From the NCBI GenBank assembly GCA_039621445.1, contig CP154955.1:21317823-21381822 (forward strand): a DNA stretch of 64,000 nucleotides. Direction: 5' to 3'. Shown here piece by piece: positions 1 to 48,070 of the stretch. Within the stretch, counting starts at the first letter, position 1; each line of letters starts with the position of its first letter. Origin of the DNA: Euglena gracilis (lineage: Eukaryota > Euglenida > Euglenophyceae > Euglenales). A program made the translations under genes and the position numbers. Below the pieces are notes generated by a model. The model worked only from the letters and a program-made list of their open reading frames with translations, did not search any database and was not told the origin of the DNA.

Positions 1-901
1 CGGGCGTGAGGGTCGCCACCATGACTGCTGCACATCATCGGCACAGGGAAGGGTTCACGTTGGGGGGCTGAGGGTCGCCAAATTAGAAGACACGCAATTT
101 TGGTTTTGAAAAAATTGGCCAGGTACACGTCGAAAAGATTCACTTCGTTGGTGAAAATGCGTCCACCCAGGGGTTTCCTCAAGGGACCCCCGGGGGGTCC
201 CACAGGACGGCTGGAAAAAGGCACTGGCTGGACCCCCACCCCCCCCGGGGGGGGGGGGGAGATGTGGTCCAGGGGGAGGGGGTCCTGCTGGCTGGCAGTT
301 GGACCTAGAAGGCACCCCCCCAAAAAAGGCCAAAAAACTCAAATCCAGCTGGGTTGGCATTTCTCAATCAAAATTTGGAGGTGAAACCACAAAACCACTC
401 AAAAAATGCCATTTTAGGCCATTTTTGACCCCCCCTTTTCAGCCCAGTCCAGCCCAGTTTCGGCCTGAGGAGCAAACAACTTTGCCGAGGGCACAACATT
501 GTGAGGCATCCGGGCTTCGTTTTGGTTTGACATCGTAATCACCGAAAGGATTTGTTGGCCTGCATAAGCTTACAGTCCGGACAAGAAAATGTGTGACAAA
601 ATTATGGGAAACTGCCCGATTTCCCCCATAATTTTATCCCGTAGTTTTTGTCTAGTGTCTAGAGTACCTTTCCTACACCCTTGGGGGGCACTCTCAGGGG
701 GTAAGCGAATTTCACACAAAAAGACAGGGTTATATAACGTGGCCAATCCTTGGGGTTTATTTTGAACTGAAAAAGGCAGCCCCATACCTGCGGTCTCAGT
801 GGTGTGACCTGGGGGGGGGTCCCACTTGTACAGGGCACTTACGTGGGTGTCGGATTCACCGCTTTCACCCCCATTCTCGGTTCAGATTGGGGACAATGAT
901 A

Positions 902-1075
902 AGAATAGGGTTAGGGTTAGGATTCAGTTGGGCCTAAAGTTAGACCTAAGCTTATGCCTAACTTGAGCCGAAATTTAGACCGACTTTTAGTCCAAACTCC
1001 TAACCCTAACCTAACCCTAATTCAAACAACAACTGCAACCCTAACCCAAACCTAACGCTAACCTCAACCCTAACT
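902..1075. repeat. Degenerate TTAGGG/CCCTAA tract
   Basis: TAGGGTTAGGGTTAGG at 906 turns into CTAACCCTAACCTAACCCTA by about 1005, with mutated units between. It resembles interstitial telomere-like sequence but is short and degenerate. Confidence 0.55.
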
Positions 1076-1515
1076 GTGATATCAAACACGCTTCGGCACC
1101 TGATAAGTTTCACAAAACTCCTGCGATAGAACTCGGGAATCAGGGGGCCGCTTGTACGGGGAGGAGGGGGTAGTCCTCCCCAAACAAGTGGGACCCCTGG
1201 GAGGTTCCCACAGGCATGGGGCTGCCATGACAAATTACGACAAAGCTCACCAAAAATCCATTTTGACCTTTTTTGGATTTTTTGAGTTGACTTTTTTGCC
1301 AAAAAAAAGATTTATAACAACTGAGAAAACTGTCACCATTTCCCTGAGGTTTTGAATTTTCCCATAACTTTCAAAATAAATCTCAAAATCAAAATTTCTC
1401 TTGTTTTTTTCCCTGCAATAAATATTTTCCCCGTAATTTTTGTCCGCACTGCATGTATTCTTTCATGTGTTCTTCTTGAAAGATGTTCATGCCCGTCAAG
1501 CGACAGGTTTTGGAC

Positions 1516-25757
<24,242 letters not shown>

Positions 25758-25844
25758 CCTTTCAAACAAGAGGAAAAAATCCACAGAAAATTAGATGTAT
25801 ACAATATATAATATATAATATATAACGATAATAAATAATAAAAT

Positions 25845-25870
25845 AATATGTATACATATACATATACATG

Positions 25871-25912
<42 letters not shown>
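25845..25912. repeat. (CATATA)n tract
   Basis: About eleven 6-bp units upstream of Raptor exon 1. Confidence 0.95.
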
Positions 25913-25952
25913 GCAAACTGAAACAAAAACACTGCAAAACCTCGCAAGATGT

Positions 25953-26170
25953 GTAATGGATCGGGGCATCAGACACCAGCAAATGAAGGGCAGGTTCGGG
26001 TCTGGACCCCCCAGGTGGACAACCCTTGGGTCTGTGGGTGGAGGACCGGCGTGGTCGGCTGGCTGGCCGGCGCGCTCATCGCTGGGGACCAGCCCGACGC
26101 CCGGTGGGCTCAGACGGCCATGGAGGGCAAGGCCGGGGGCTCCCCCATGTGTGGTATGTGGGCGTACGGC
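25953..26170 (-). other. GC-rich stretch upstream of Raptor
   Basis: Open on the minus strand in two frames (for example MSAPASQPTTPVLHPQTQGL) between the two genes. It could be a first exon or 5' leader of Raptor, but there is no match to the Raptor N-terminus and no clear donor. Confidence 0.25.
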
Positions 26171-26303
26171 GGTGGCTGAAGGGCCCGCGAGGGGAGAAAG
26201 AGAGGGAGGGAGGCGGGAGGGGCAAAACTCGGGTGGGGTCAAACACATCACGTCAGGAAATACCCCAATAGAGGCTTGTAGGGAATTTTTTTGCATGTCG
26301 CGT

Positions 26304-26323
26304 GCACACACACACACACACAC

Positions 26324-26375
<52 letters not shown>

Positions 26376-26377
26376 AC

Positions 26378-26434
<57 letters not shown>

Positions 26435-26455
26435 CACACACGCACACACACACAC

Positions 26456-26515
<60 letters not shown>

Positions 26516-26517
26516 AC

Positions 26518-26570
<53 letters not shown>

Positions 26571-26620
26571 GGCAGGCACGCACGCACGCACGCACACACA
26601 CGCACACACACACACACACA

Positions 26621-26678
<58 letters not shown>

Positions 26679-26761
26679 CACACACACACACACACAACAC
26701 ACACACAACACACACACATCACACACACACACACACAACACACACACACAACACACACACA

Positions 26762-26827
<66 letters not shown>
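26304..26827. repeat. Compound CA/CACG tract
   Basis: About 520 bp alternating (CA)n and (CACG)n blocks, including a near-duplicate of about 140 bp (26340-26440 and 26480-26580), then CACATCACA-type variants. Confidence 0.95.
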
Positions 26828-26831
<4 letters not shown>

Positions 26832-27214
26832 GCACCATGTCCCCAGTAAATGCGCTGTCAACACTCTCATTGTCCACCATATGAAGCGCCACCAAACCCC
26901 TGTTCAGGGTTTCCTATTTTGGTCATCCTGGTTCGTACACGTAGATGATATGCAGATCACCTCATAAAAATCCATGCAAGCTGACAAGAAACCCTGGATG
27001 TCTGAAAAGTGCAGAAAAAAAATTATCACACATGTATGCAATGATCGCTGGTAGAAACATCTCTGAAAAATGGACAACGTCTCGCTGAAGTTGGTGGCTG
27101 CACGCAGCACCACAAAGAATTACAAACAGACACATCCGAAAGCGCATGCAACGATACATTGCGGGAATGTGTGGTGTGAGGAACAGTCACAGACGGGATG
27201 TGAGACACAATGGG

Positions 27215-39344
<12,130 letters not shown>

Positions 39345-42299
39345 CTGAGGGCCCAAAGCAGGAGCACAACATGTTTTGGTCATGCGCTCAGGAGCAGGAT
39401 CTATTTTTGGTATCATGGATGGGCGATGGGGCTTGCCATCCCTCCTTGTGCAGTTCCGCAAGAAAATACCAATGTGATGCTCTGTCGTCACGGGGAGAGA
39501 AAACCAAGGGAAATAATGACGTTCTGCGACCTGAGCACCGAACAACTTCCATGCTCACTGACATTCTTTGAATTTTGGGAAAATGCTGTTTTTTTCGATA
39601 ACTTCTCGCAGCACACACCCTTCACCACCACAATATTCCTGCCCTGCACCTCAGACATCGTGTGGGAGACTCAGGGCACAAAGACAAAGGTAGCCATCAC
39701 ATCACTGGAGATGGTAAACGGCATGTGAAGTGAGAGCGGTTGTCTGCGTTGGAAAACAGCATTCTAGCCAAAGAAAAACCCAAAATAACGCCCGCTCCAA
39801 AGGCAAACCCCCCTTGAATTTACCCACCCCGATCCAGTACAACAAAAAATGAAGCCACAGGAATCTCCCGGGCTCCATAACAGCCATGGTGGGGTGGCAG
39901 TTTGACACTTTCCTGTGGACATCTTGGAATGCCTTGTGCTGCGAAAAAGGCTCGGCAAGCACTATCCACCTGGGGTGGGGGCTGCAATGGAGGTTGTCCA
40001 GAGAAAAAGGCCCAAATGGACAAAAACAGGCTGTTTTCTGGGCTACCCCCCGGGGGGGGGGGGGCAGTGGCAGCAACTGGGGAGGGTTTTTGGCCTCGCC
40101 TTTCAAGGCGCCTGCTTGGCGGCTGCTGTTTAAACGCATCTTGCCAAACATCATACAGTGCAAAACTGGGCCATTTGGTGGGGGAGCTCATGACAAAAAT
40201 CCTTGACGACCACACCAACCCTGGATAGATAAGTTGGGTTGCGGTTCCTCAAAAGGAGTGTGACCATCGCAAATCACAGCTCAACAAACGAGAGGGTAAG
40301 AGCAGTGTTCCTCCAAACAAAAAAAAACATCATCAATAGAGAGCCCTCTTCACACCACCAACATTTTTATAGAGCACAATGCCGTTCCATCAACCAGTTG
40401 ACACAATTGATCAGCAATATCGACATCCGCGGCCCTGGTCAACACCAGGCATGCGCTCACGTCCAACCGGGGCATGCCTGGCTCATCGGGCAGGGAGGGG
40501 GTGGGGAGGGCTCCGTGTGTTCTGACAAGGCCACGTTGCCGACAAGAGCGAACCAAGCCACTAATATACACCGCTGCGGGAGGGCTGGGGTTGGGGGCCA
40601 GGCTCAGACGCAGCTAACACCGTCTGAGACAAATATACGGCAGGGGGGGGATGAAGGAGGTGAGGAGGACAGACATCGACATCTTCGTTGTCGGCCACGT
40701 CGTTTTGCAGGTCGTCGGGCATTCTCAATGACGGCCTCCAGCTGCGTTGACAGCAGGGCACCTTTGACCTCCAACATGGATGGGTGCAGGGATGTGCTGC
40801 TCCTTGACCAAACGGTTCAAAAATATCCTGCTCACCAACAAACTGACTCTCACCGCCCCACAACCCCCAACTCAACGTGTCGGCCATGGAGCAGGGGTCA
40901 AAATAAATGCAGCTGGAGGGGGGTGGGGGACACCCCCATCCTTAAACAGTGGCATGCCCAAAATAAACCATTTTCAGTCGTGCCAAAATACCTTACTCCC
41001 CCAGATCGACCCAAATTGCCATTTTGGGCACTTTTTGGAGCAAAAAAAAAAGTCAAAACTTCGAAAAATTTCTGCGCAAAGTGCCGGAAGGAAAAATTTG
41101 ACCGTTTTGGGGGGGTCCTCTTGGGGCGGCTCGGACCCTTGGCAGATGGGGGGACCTCCCCCTGCGGCGGCGGTCAAGGGGGGGCACCTAAAGCAGTGAC
41201 ACCTCCTTATATTGAATCCTGCCACGGTGAGTTGAGGAAATGGTCTGAAAATGAAACGAGTGAGAAAACCCTTCTGATCTTCTGATCTGACCTTCAGAGC
41301 CGAACCACTTTGCTGATTTTTATTCACCTTCACCAATTTGACCATAGGGGGACACATGAGAGGGAGGAGACGAGGCGGAAACCAACCAGGCAGTATAGAA
41401 AAAGTAGGGGGCCAATGCCAAAATAAATGTAAGAGAAGGATTGTCTCTTGTCACTAGAAACAAGAGGGTGCGACAAGAATTGAACCACGGGAGGCGGGCA
41501 CACCATCATGGGGTACACCTCCTCCGGGAGATCGATGGCAAACCTTGTGGGGCTGCTGAATGCCATAACACCCCCCCCCCCAAATGAAACCTCCAAACAC
41601 AAGACCTTGCCGATGTTCAACAAAAAAAAGACAAAAAGACTACCGCCAAAACGGGAAGAAAAAACCTCAAAAATGAACCACTTTCGAAATGCACAATATT
41701 TCACCTTGGATATTTTTGTTTCTCTTCTCAAGCGCCGCAATCGACCTTGCCCAGGAAAACTTTTCGTATGGAGGATAATGTTGCAGTCTGAACAAAATGG
41801 TCAATCAAATCGGACACTGTCTATGGTGTATGGAGGGCACATTGCAGACAAAATGCGAAATGCGAAAGAAGGAAAATAATCGTCACACATGAATTTTGCA
41901 AACAACGCATTTTCGAGCAATTTGCTCATGATAAAGACACAAATTCTGAGAGTATGGTGGTTAGAAAAGCAGATTTAAAACAAACTGAGAAATGCAATTT
42001 CAAATTGTGTGAAATTATTTTTTTGGAAAAATTTCGATATGCTCTAAAAATGTTGGAATATTTTCCTGACCAAATATCTCACAAAAAATCACCCACAAAT
42101 TTTGTTTTGACTATACCCTTTGCAGGCTGAAGAAAAGACACAAGAGAATAAAAATTTGGACCGAAATTTTTGTCGACCTCCCCATAGAGAACTCCTCTTT
42201 GCAGGTTGATAATTAACGCTTTAAAAGCAAAGGATGACTGGTTGAAACGCAGCAGTCAGAGAATGTGTGGACCCTGCGACCTTCCCCCTGATGGTCCAC

Positions 42300-42405
42300 T
42301 GATGGGGGCGGAAGGCCAGGGCGTGACACATATGCAGCGGGGTGCTGAGGGAGCAGTTGGAGAGCGCGCTGTACAGGTCCTCCGCGTGCTCCAAGGCAGC
42401 CACCC
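42300..42405 (-). CDS. Unassigned exon
   Basis: Encodes VAALEHAEDLYSALSNCSLS then TPLHMCHALAFRPHQ, with strong GC3 bias. Acceptor AAGCCTCAG; donor CATCA then GTGG. It may be an upstream exon of the CAP gene. No family recognised. Confidence 0.6.
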
Positions 42406-43262
42406 CTGAGGCTTTGGGGTCACAGCCATCTGCCAAACATGGCACTGAATGGCTGAAGGCATGCAGAGGGGGGGGGGTGGAGTGGCTGCCACTCTCCAGC
42501 GGAGGTGGCTGTGTGAATGGTGTCAACGGGTCCTACACAAAGTGCGCGAGGCACGCACGATTGAACATTGCTGGGGGGGAATGCCAGAAACTCACACATG
42601 CTGGGCAAAACAGGCATTCCAACAGTGGCAAATTGTGGCGAGGGGGAGCTAGTTATACTACGGCGGAACAAATATCTGTGTCACCCATGCGGTGAAATCT
42701 TTCAACAAATATTGTACACAATCATACCAATATAGGCAGCCCCCACCCCAGGGAAGTGGAATGACGAGGGAATGGACGCCACGCACTATTCAGGTTAGGG
42801 TTAGGGTTGTGTCAACCAGGTTCCCCCAGTCTTCCTGTTGCAAAAGCTGCAAAGTAACATATCCTGGACCGCCCTGATTCGGAAACACCCAAATTTGAGT
42901 TAAAATCCCAGCGTGTTAGGATCGTTCACGGGAGTTTGAAAAGCCACCTGCAACTGGGCAGGCACCTGCATTGCATAATCTGATCTGGCACTTACCTAGC
43001 CCTGAGGCCCTGCTCGCTCAAATATATTTGTATATCCATTTATTCATCCATTTTATCATTCACCTCACGCTGTTCTTCCTCTTTCCTTGGATTCTTGTGG
43101 TTTGGCTGGTGATCGACTGGGTGGTGGTTGAACGACTAATACTAGCTGGTGAAACACCGCGGTTTCTGTCCATTTATTAGTATTTAATATATTTATTACA
43201 AATATGCCATTCAATTTTTATGGTGTTTATTCTTGAAAACTCATAACCCCCGGCCCGCGCAG

Positions 43263-43384
43263 TGTATGACCGCTCGCACAAGTACAAGGGGGTGGGCCGG
43301 CAGATGGCGGCCATCCTCGTGGGGTCGGGGCGGCGGAAGGCGCTGAACGGCGTCAAGCTGCCCTGCCTGGTCATCCATGGGCGA
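43263..43384 (+). CDS. Alpha/beta-hydrolase exon
   Basis: Starts after CCGCGCAG. Encodes YDRSHKYKGVGRQMAAILVG then GRRKALNGVKLPCLVIHGRE. The YDR----GV-RQ-AAIL--G-R---L--(V/L)P-LVIHG pattern is typical of the strand leading to the acid loop of alpha/beta-hydrolase-fold enzymes. The donor has no GT and may be nonconventional. It is the only clear plus-strand exon; the rest of the gene was not found. Confidence 0.7.
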
Positions 43385-43599
43385 GAGGCGCGCTATCATT
43401 GAAGACACAATCAGACACACATTTCATGTTTTTGGACCCTAAAGCGACTCATTGTGTCGGCAGATTGGTGCGCCTGCTTTACCCAGAATAATATTTCCCT
43501 CATTGCAACAGAATGTCTATGAACGGCTATTCTGTGGTGGACCTCATTGGACATTATGGGGGCAGTTGGCTGGGCTGCTTTTTAATTGTCCCGCCGGTG

Positions 43600-44400
43600 T
43601 GATTGGAATGTTTTGATCGCATCTTCTACATCATATATATGCACCTCCAGAATATATAAAATTATATACATTAATATCATACTTGTCACAAAATAAACAT
43701 CATATATATCTTCAAACGTTTCTACTTCATAAAATCGTTTTCTATATATTTCTAATATTTCACCAAAATTACGCATATTTAAAACCATATAATTCATACA
43801 ACATATTACGTATCCCTTCATATAATCCTTATTTTCCCTTAATTCAATGATATTATAGATCTACAAAATGTTCTACAATTAATTAAAAAATCATCTATCA
43901 AATCTTTTAAATCACGAACATTATTATTTCTAATCACAGAAACCTCACATTTTCCATTAACAACTCAATTAAATTATTTATAGATGCCAATGCAACATCA
44001 CAATCATACATATTGCTAAATATCTATATATATTATATATAATTATTATTATATATATAATAATTATATATATATATATATATATTATATATATTATTAT
44101 ATTATATTATATATATATATAATTATAATATATTATTCATCAGATAACACCTTTAAAACAATGTTATTGTAATTACCATTTTGAATAACTTTGTGCATTT
44201 TATTTACTCTATGCCTGATTATTAACGGAACACACTGCATATAAATTGCAATAATAATATGTTTGTGAATCATACTCATTAACATCGTCTGATTCATCAA
44301 TATCTTCGATCTTTAACATAAAAGTAAACAATAAAACAAGAATAATAAACAACAATGAAATCATCAATAATACTATATATTAATCACATCATTAGATTCA
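43600..44400 (-). pseudogene. AT-rich island with decayed reading frames
   Basis: Composition drops abruptly to roughly 80% A+T. Minus-strand frames are coding-like but broken by frameshifts: LKIEDIDESDDVNEYDSQTY, IRHRVNKMHKVIQNGNYNNI, NNNVRDLKDLIDDFLIN and GEILEIYRKRFYEVETFEDI. Codon use is opposite to that of the neighbouring exons. (TA)n lies in the middle. Probably a decayed foreign insertion; family unknown. Confidence 0.55.
44020..44130. repeat. (TA)n-rich tract
   Basis: TATATA and TATTATA runs within the AT-rich island. Confidence 0.9.
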
Positions 44401-44739
44401 AATATGTGTATATATTTCTATACTAATGTTCCAAATAAATCATCCTTGATACTGCGTGTGAACCAAGAACACCTTCATATACATGAGATTTTTATCCTTG
44501 CATCGTCTAAAACATGCCCATTTTCAGAAGAAAATAAATTTTTTTTAGTAGTGTCGATACAAGGATCTCTTTCTTTTGAATCGCTTTCCAATTGATGGCT
44601 TGTTATTCTGCCATCAAGAAGCCCACCGCATGGGCCGATGTGGAACCAGAGGGAAAAAACCACTACAGATTCAAATTGAAACGGATCATGGCGCCAAACC
44701 CTTGGGATGACGATCTTTTCCAAACGCTCGAGATCATCT

Positions 44740-45530
44740 GTTCACGGCGATGAAGAACAAAAGGGGTCCAGTGAGGACAAGTCTTGTGGACACGCGGATG
44801 ACCTTGTCTGCGAGTACGACAAGATGGTCCTTGAGGACATAACACATCCCCTTCAGGGCCAGCATTGCTATTAACCCAATGAGGGACAATGGAGTCCCGG
44901 CTGAAAAGACGTGAGAAATAATCATGAAGATCGTTGATGAGGTGTGTCTCAGGAAAAAGGTTGAAGAGGAAGTCAGGAAGAAGAAGAGAAACAAAGAATT
45001 CTTCAACAAGAGGAACATCAACGGAGAATACTATTATTCTCGTGTTGGACCGCAGGAGCAGCAAAAGAACAGGAGGAGGTCTGGGCGGGGGACCACGGCA
45101 TGGTGGTCGCTGTCACCCCCCAATATGTGAACTACACGTCTGTTAGTTTCAAAAAGAAATCTTAAAATCCAAAATTTCCGAGTTGCAGCAACCCCGACGT
45201 TGAGAGGATGTGATGTGTGCACCATTTCATTGAATTGTTGCCTTCTGTACAACATTAGAATGCCAAATGGTCAAAGAACATTTCATTGCTGTGAAATAGT
45301 TGGGCTCAAAAAAAAAAACATTTTTTTGCGCAACCCTTTCTAAGGTTGCGCCATTGGCTATGGATGACACAGCATCGCTCAAATGGAACTCCTTTTTTCT
45401 ACCTTTGTCAATTGTTCTTTGCTGCGGGCCACACAACCATGGTCATCCGTCTGGTGCATGAAGAGGCCATGAAGAGGCATAACGAGGACGAGGGCACATC
45501 AACCACGACCTCAGCCCCGATCCAAGCCTC
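44740..45530 (+). pseudogene. Diverged duplicate pair, copy 1
   Basis: Aligns in order with 47395-48070. Shared blocks include GAGATAATCATGAAGAT-like sequence, AAGGTTGCGCCATTG, GATGACACAGCAT and GCATGAAGAGGCCA. Frames are broken. Possibly a dispersed retro- or transposon-derived sequence. Confidence 0.6.
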
Positions 45531-47394
45531 TAACCACACTTGGGCTTAGTCACTGGTGTCTGGGGAGTTCGTGAGTGCATGGTTGTATGGAATCCAAGGA
45601 GGAGGAGGAGAGGATACAAGTGAGGTTGGGGTTTGTCATGCAAACTTGCAGAAAAACTCCAGCTTGGTTGATGTCAGCTTTGTCAGATATCCTTTATGGG
45701 CCCTATACACCCCACACATTCAAGAGGGTGCCACAAGAGCCCCAATTTGTTTTCTTGAGTGGATGAGCTCGTGACTCCCAACATCCATAGTTGCCCCATC
45801 CGGAAAGAGGGTCAAGAGAGGGCCGCCCTTTATGGCTAACAGGATGACTGAGTTTCTTTAAAAGGGCAGAGGCCAACTCTGTCCTCCCAGTTTGTTATTC
45901 CGGAGTGTGTCTCCAACGCCTTTCAACTCCCCAACCCACTGCAAGCCCGCAACCTGCCCTTCCCGCCGCCCAACCCTCTCCAAATGCCCGACCATACTCT
46001 GGCTTTGCATCTGTGCATTCCGCCCCCCCCCCCCCCCACTTCTGGGATTGCTAAGCTGGAGTGTGCTTCCAGTGCCTTCCAAATCCCCAACCTCATGTGG
46101 CCAGCTTGGAGAACTGTTGAACTGACAACCACCGCCACCATCGTTTCCATGATTGGCAGCAGGGGGCCCCTCTCCATCCCATGGTGAGCAATCCCATGGT
46201 GAGCATGGCAAGCACACTTGAATCCATCTGTGCACCCAAACACCTCATGATACGTGATAACTTCATGTGCAAGATTAACATGATTGAAATTTCATTGCGA
46301 TTAATCTATATGAGACATTTTTGACCTGTTTTCATTATTATTGTTTATCCCTCTGCCCAGGTATCCAATGACAATGAGCACCAACCTGTGTTATCATGCT
46401 GGATCTGGTGCATTGAAAGAATCCTCCTTACATGTGGCAGCCCCTAAAGGGGTCAGGTCGGGGCTGAAGGGGCAACCTGGGCAGGCTGAGCCACAGCAGC
46501 TGGATGGGGGTGAGGCCATGTCAGTGATGCTGAAGGGCAAACCCAAAGAAGGCGAGGTGTATGCCAACAATTTTGACGGTGAACTGGTCTCATACTGAAC
46601 ACAACACCTTCTAGCAGAGAGGGGCTGCAGCACGGAGCAGCAACCCATCCCTCTCTGTCACTCGGTTGCCATACCCATTCGGTGCAGCCCTGTGTGTGAC
46701 GGGCGGGCTGAGACGTTCCCCGCCCCTCATACCACGTCCATCCCACCACAACAGTGGTAACCTCCCTCCTGCCCTGACAACTCTTCCTGCCAGAACAAGT
46801 CCCGGAGGCCATCTAAAGTGCGTGTCAAAAGAGCGGCCCGACGCCAGGCGATGTTCCTTAAAAATAACCACCAGGCTAATGTCTGATGCCAAGAACCAGT
46901 CACAAGCTCATTCAAGCACTTCAATCACTTAAAATTGACCAAGGTCAAACCCCCCTTAATTATCGCACACATGATAATAATATAGTTTGTATTTATTTTT
47001 ATCACACATACATTTTTGGACCAATTTCATGGGCAAAACTGCTTGGCGAGTGTGGGAAATATAATATTCTGCCAGCTAGCAAAAAGGCTTCAAACAACCA
47101 GAATTCGGTCATTTTATGGCCAATTGGCATTCGTTTTGCCATAAAATTGTAAAATTTCATGACCTGAAACACTTCAGGCACCATGGCAACGGCAAACATA
47201 TGTTCAAGAACCAAAACAGGAGGCTGCAAAAAAACCCACTAAACTAAATTAAAATTTAAGTAAAGATAATCACAACTTTTTTCACAGTTCTTCCAATCAC
47301 CCCCTGCCGCCAAGTTCGTTCCGTGGTTTCGACAGCACTGTTGGGCTACTGACTCAAACTATTCCCATTTCCACAAGACATTTTGTGGAGCGTC

Positions 47395-48070
47395 GAAGGC
47401 AGCGGTCATCAACAAGATGGGGACACACTCAAGGAATTTTCTGATCTTGTCGACAAGTACCACAAAATGATTTGCGAGGACGTGCAGCATCCTTTCAGAG
47501 CCAACATTGCAACTGTATTCATGAAGGACAATGTATTCTCATTTGAAAGGGCCAAAGAGATAATCATGAAGATTGTCGACGAAATAGGCCTCAATCAACA
47601 ACTTGCCCTCGAATGATTCTGTCACCACAGGGTCTTCCAGCAGATTATGTTCAACATGGAGCACACCGTAGCCGATCATTTGTTGATGGCTTTCTTGCGC
47701 TTCCCAGAGGCCGGTTTGGGCCCCTGATGCTTTATTCCTGGGGCTCAAACTGACGGAATTCCTCCTTGCGAGGTTTGGGCTGCGGATCCGGGGGGGGGGT
47801 CCTGTGGAGGTAAGAACGCAGACGTTAGAAAAAACAAAGAAAAGGTTCAACAGATTTCTGACACCCCCTGTATTTGGTAAGGTTGCGCCATTGAAGATGG
47901 ATGACACAGCATTGGCACAGATGAAACTCTCTCCTTTTTTGCAACCTTTGTCAATCCTTTGCAGCGGGCCACGCAAGCATGGTCATCCGTCGTGCATGAA
48001 GAGGCCAGGGCCCTAGACGATGGCGCATCAACAACCACGCAACCACAAGCCCGCTCAAGTACCAGTGCAC
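47395..48070 (+). pseudogene. Diverged duplicate pair, copy 2
   Basis: Better-preserved copy with an open stretch LKEFSDLVDKYHKMICEDVQ then HPFRANIATVFMKDNVFSFE. Downstream blocks match copy 1 but in shifted frames. The family is not recognised. Confidence 0.6.

Noticed and set aside
40239-41285. A 348-codon plus-strand open frame
   Set aside because: No GC3 bias, mixed low-complexity composition and no recognisable motif; probably chance.
43582-43821. A functional 79-codon AT-rich gene
   Set aside because: Upstream homologous-looking reading is in other frames with stops between, so it is part of a decayed island rather than an intact gene.
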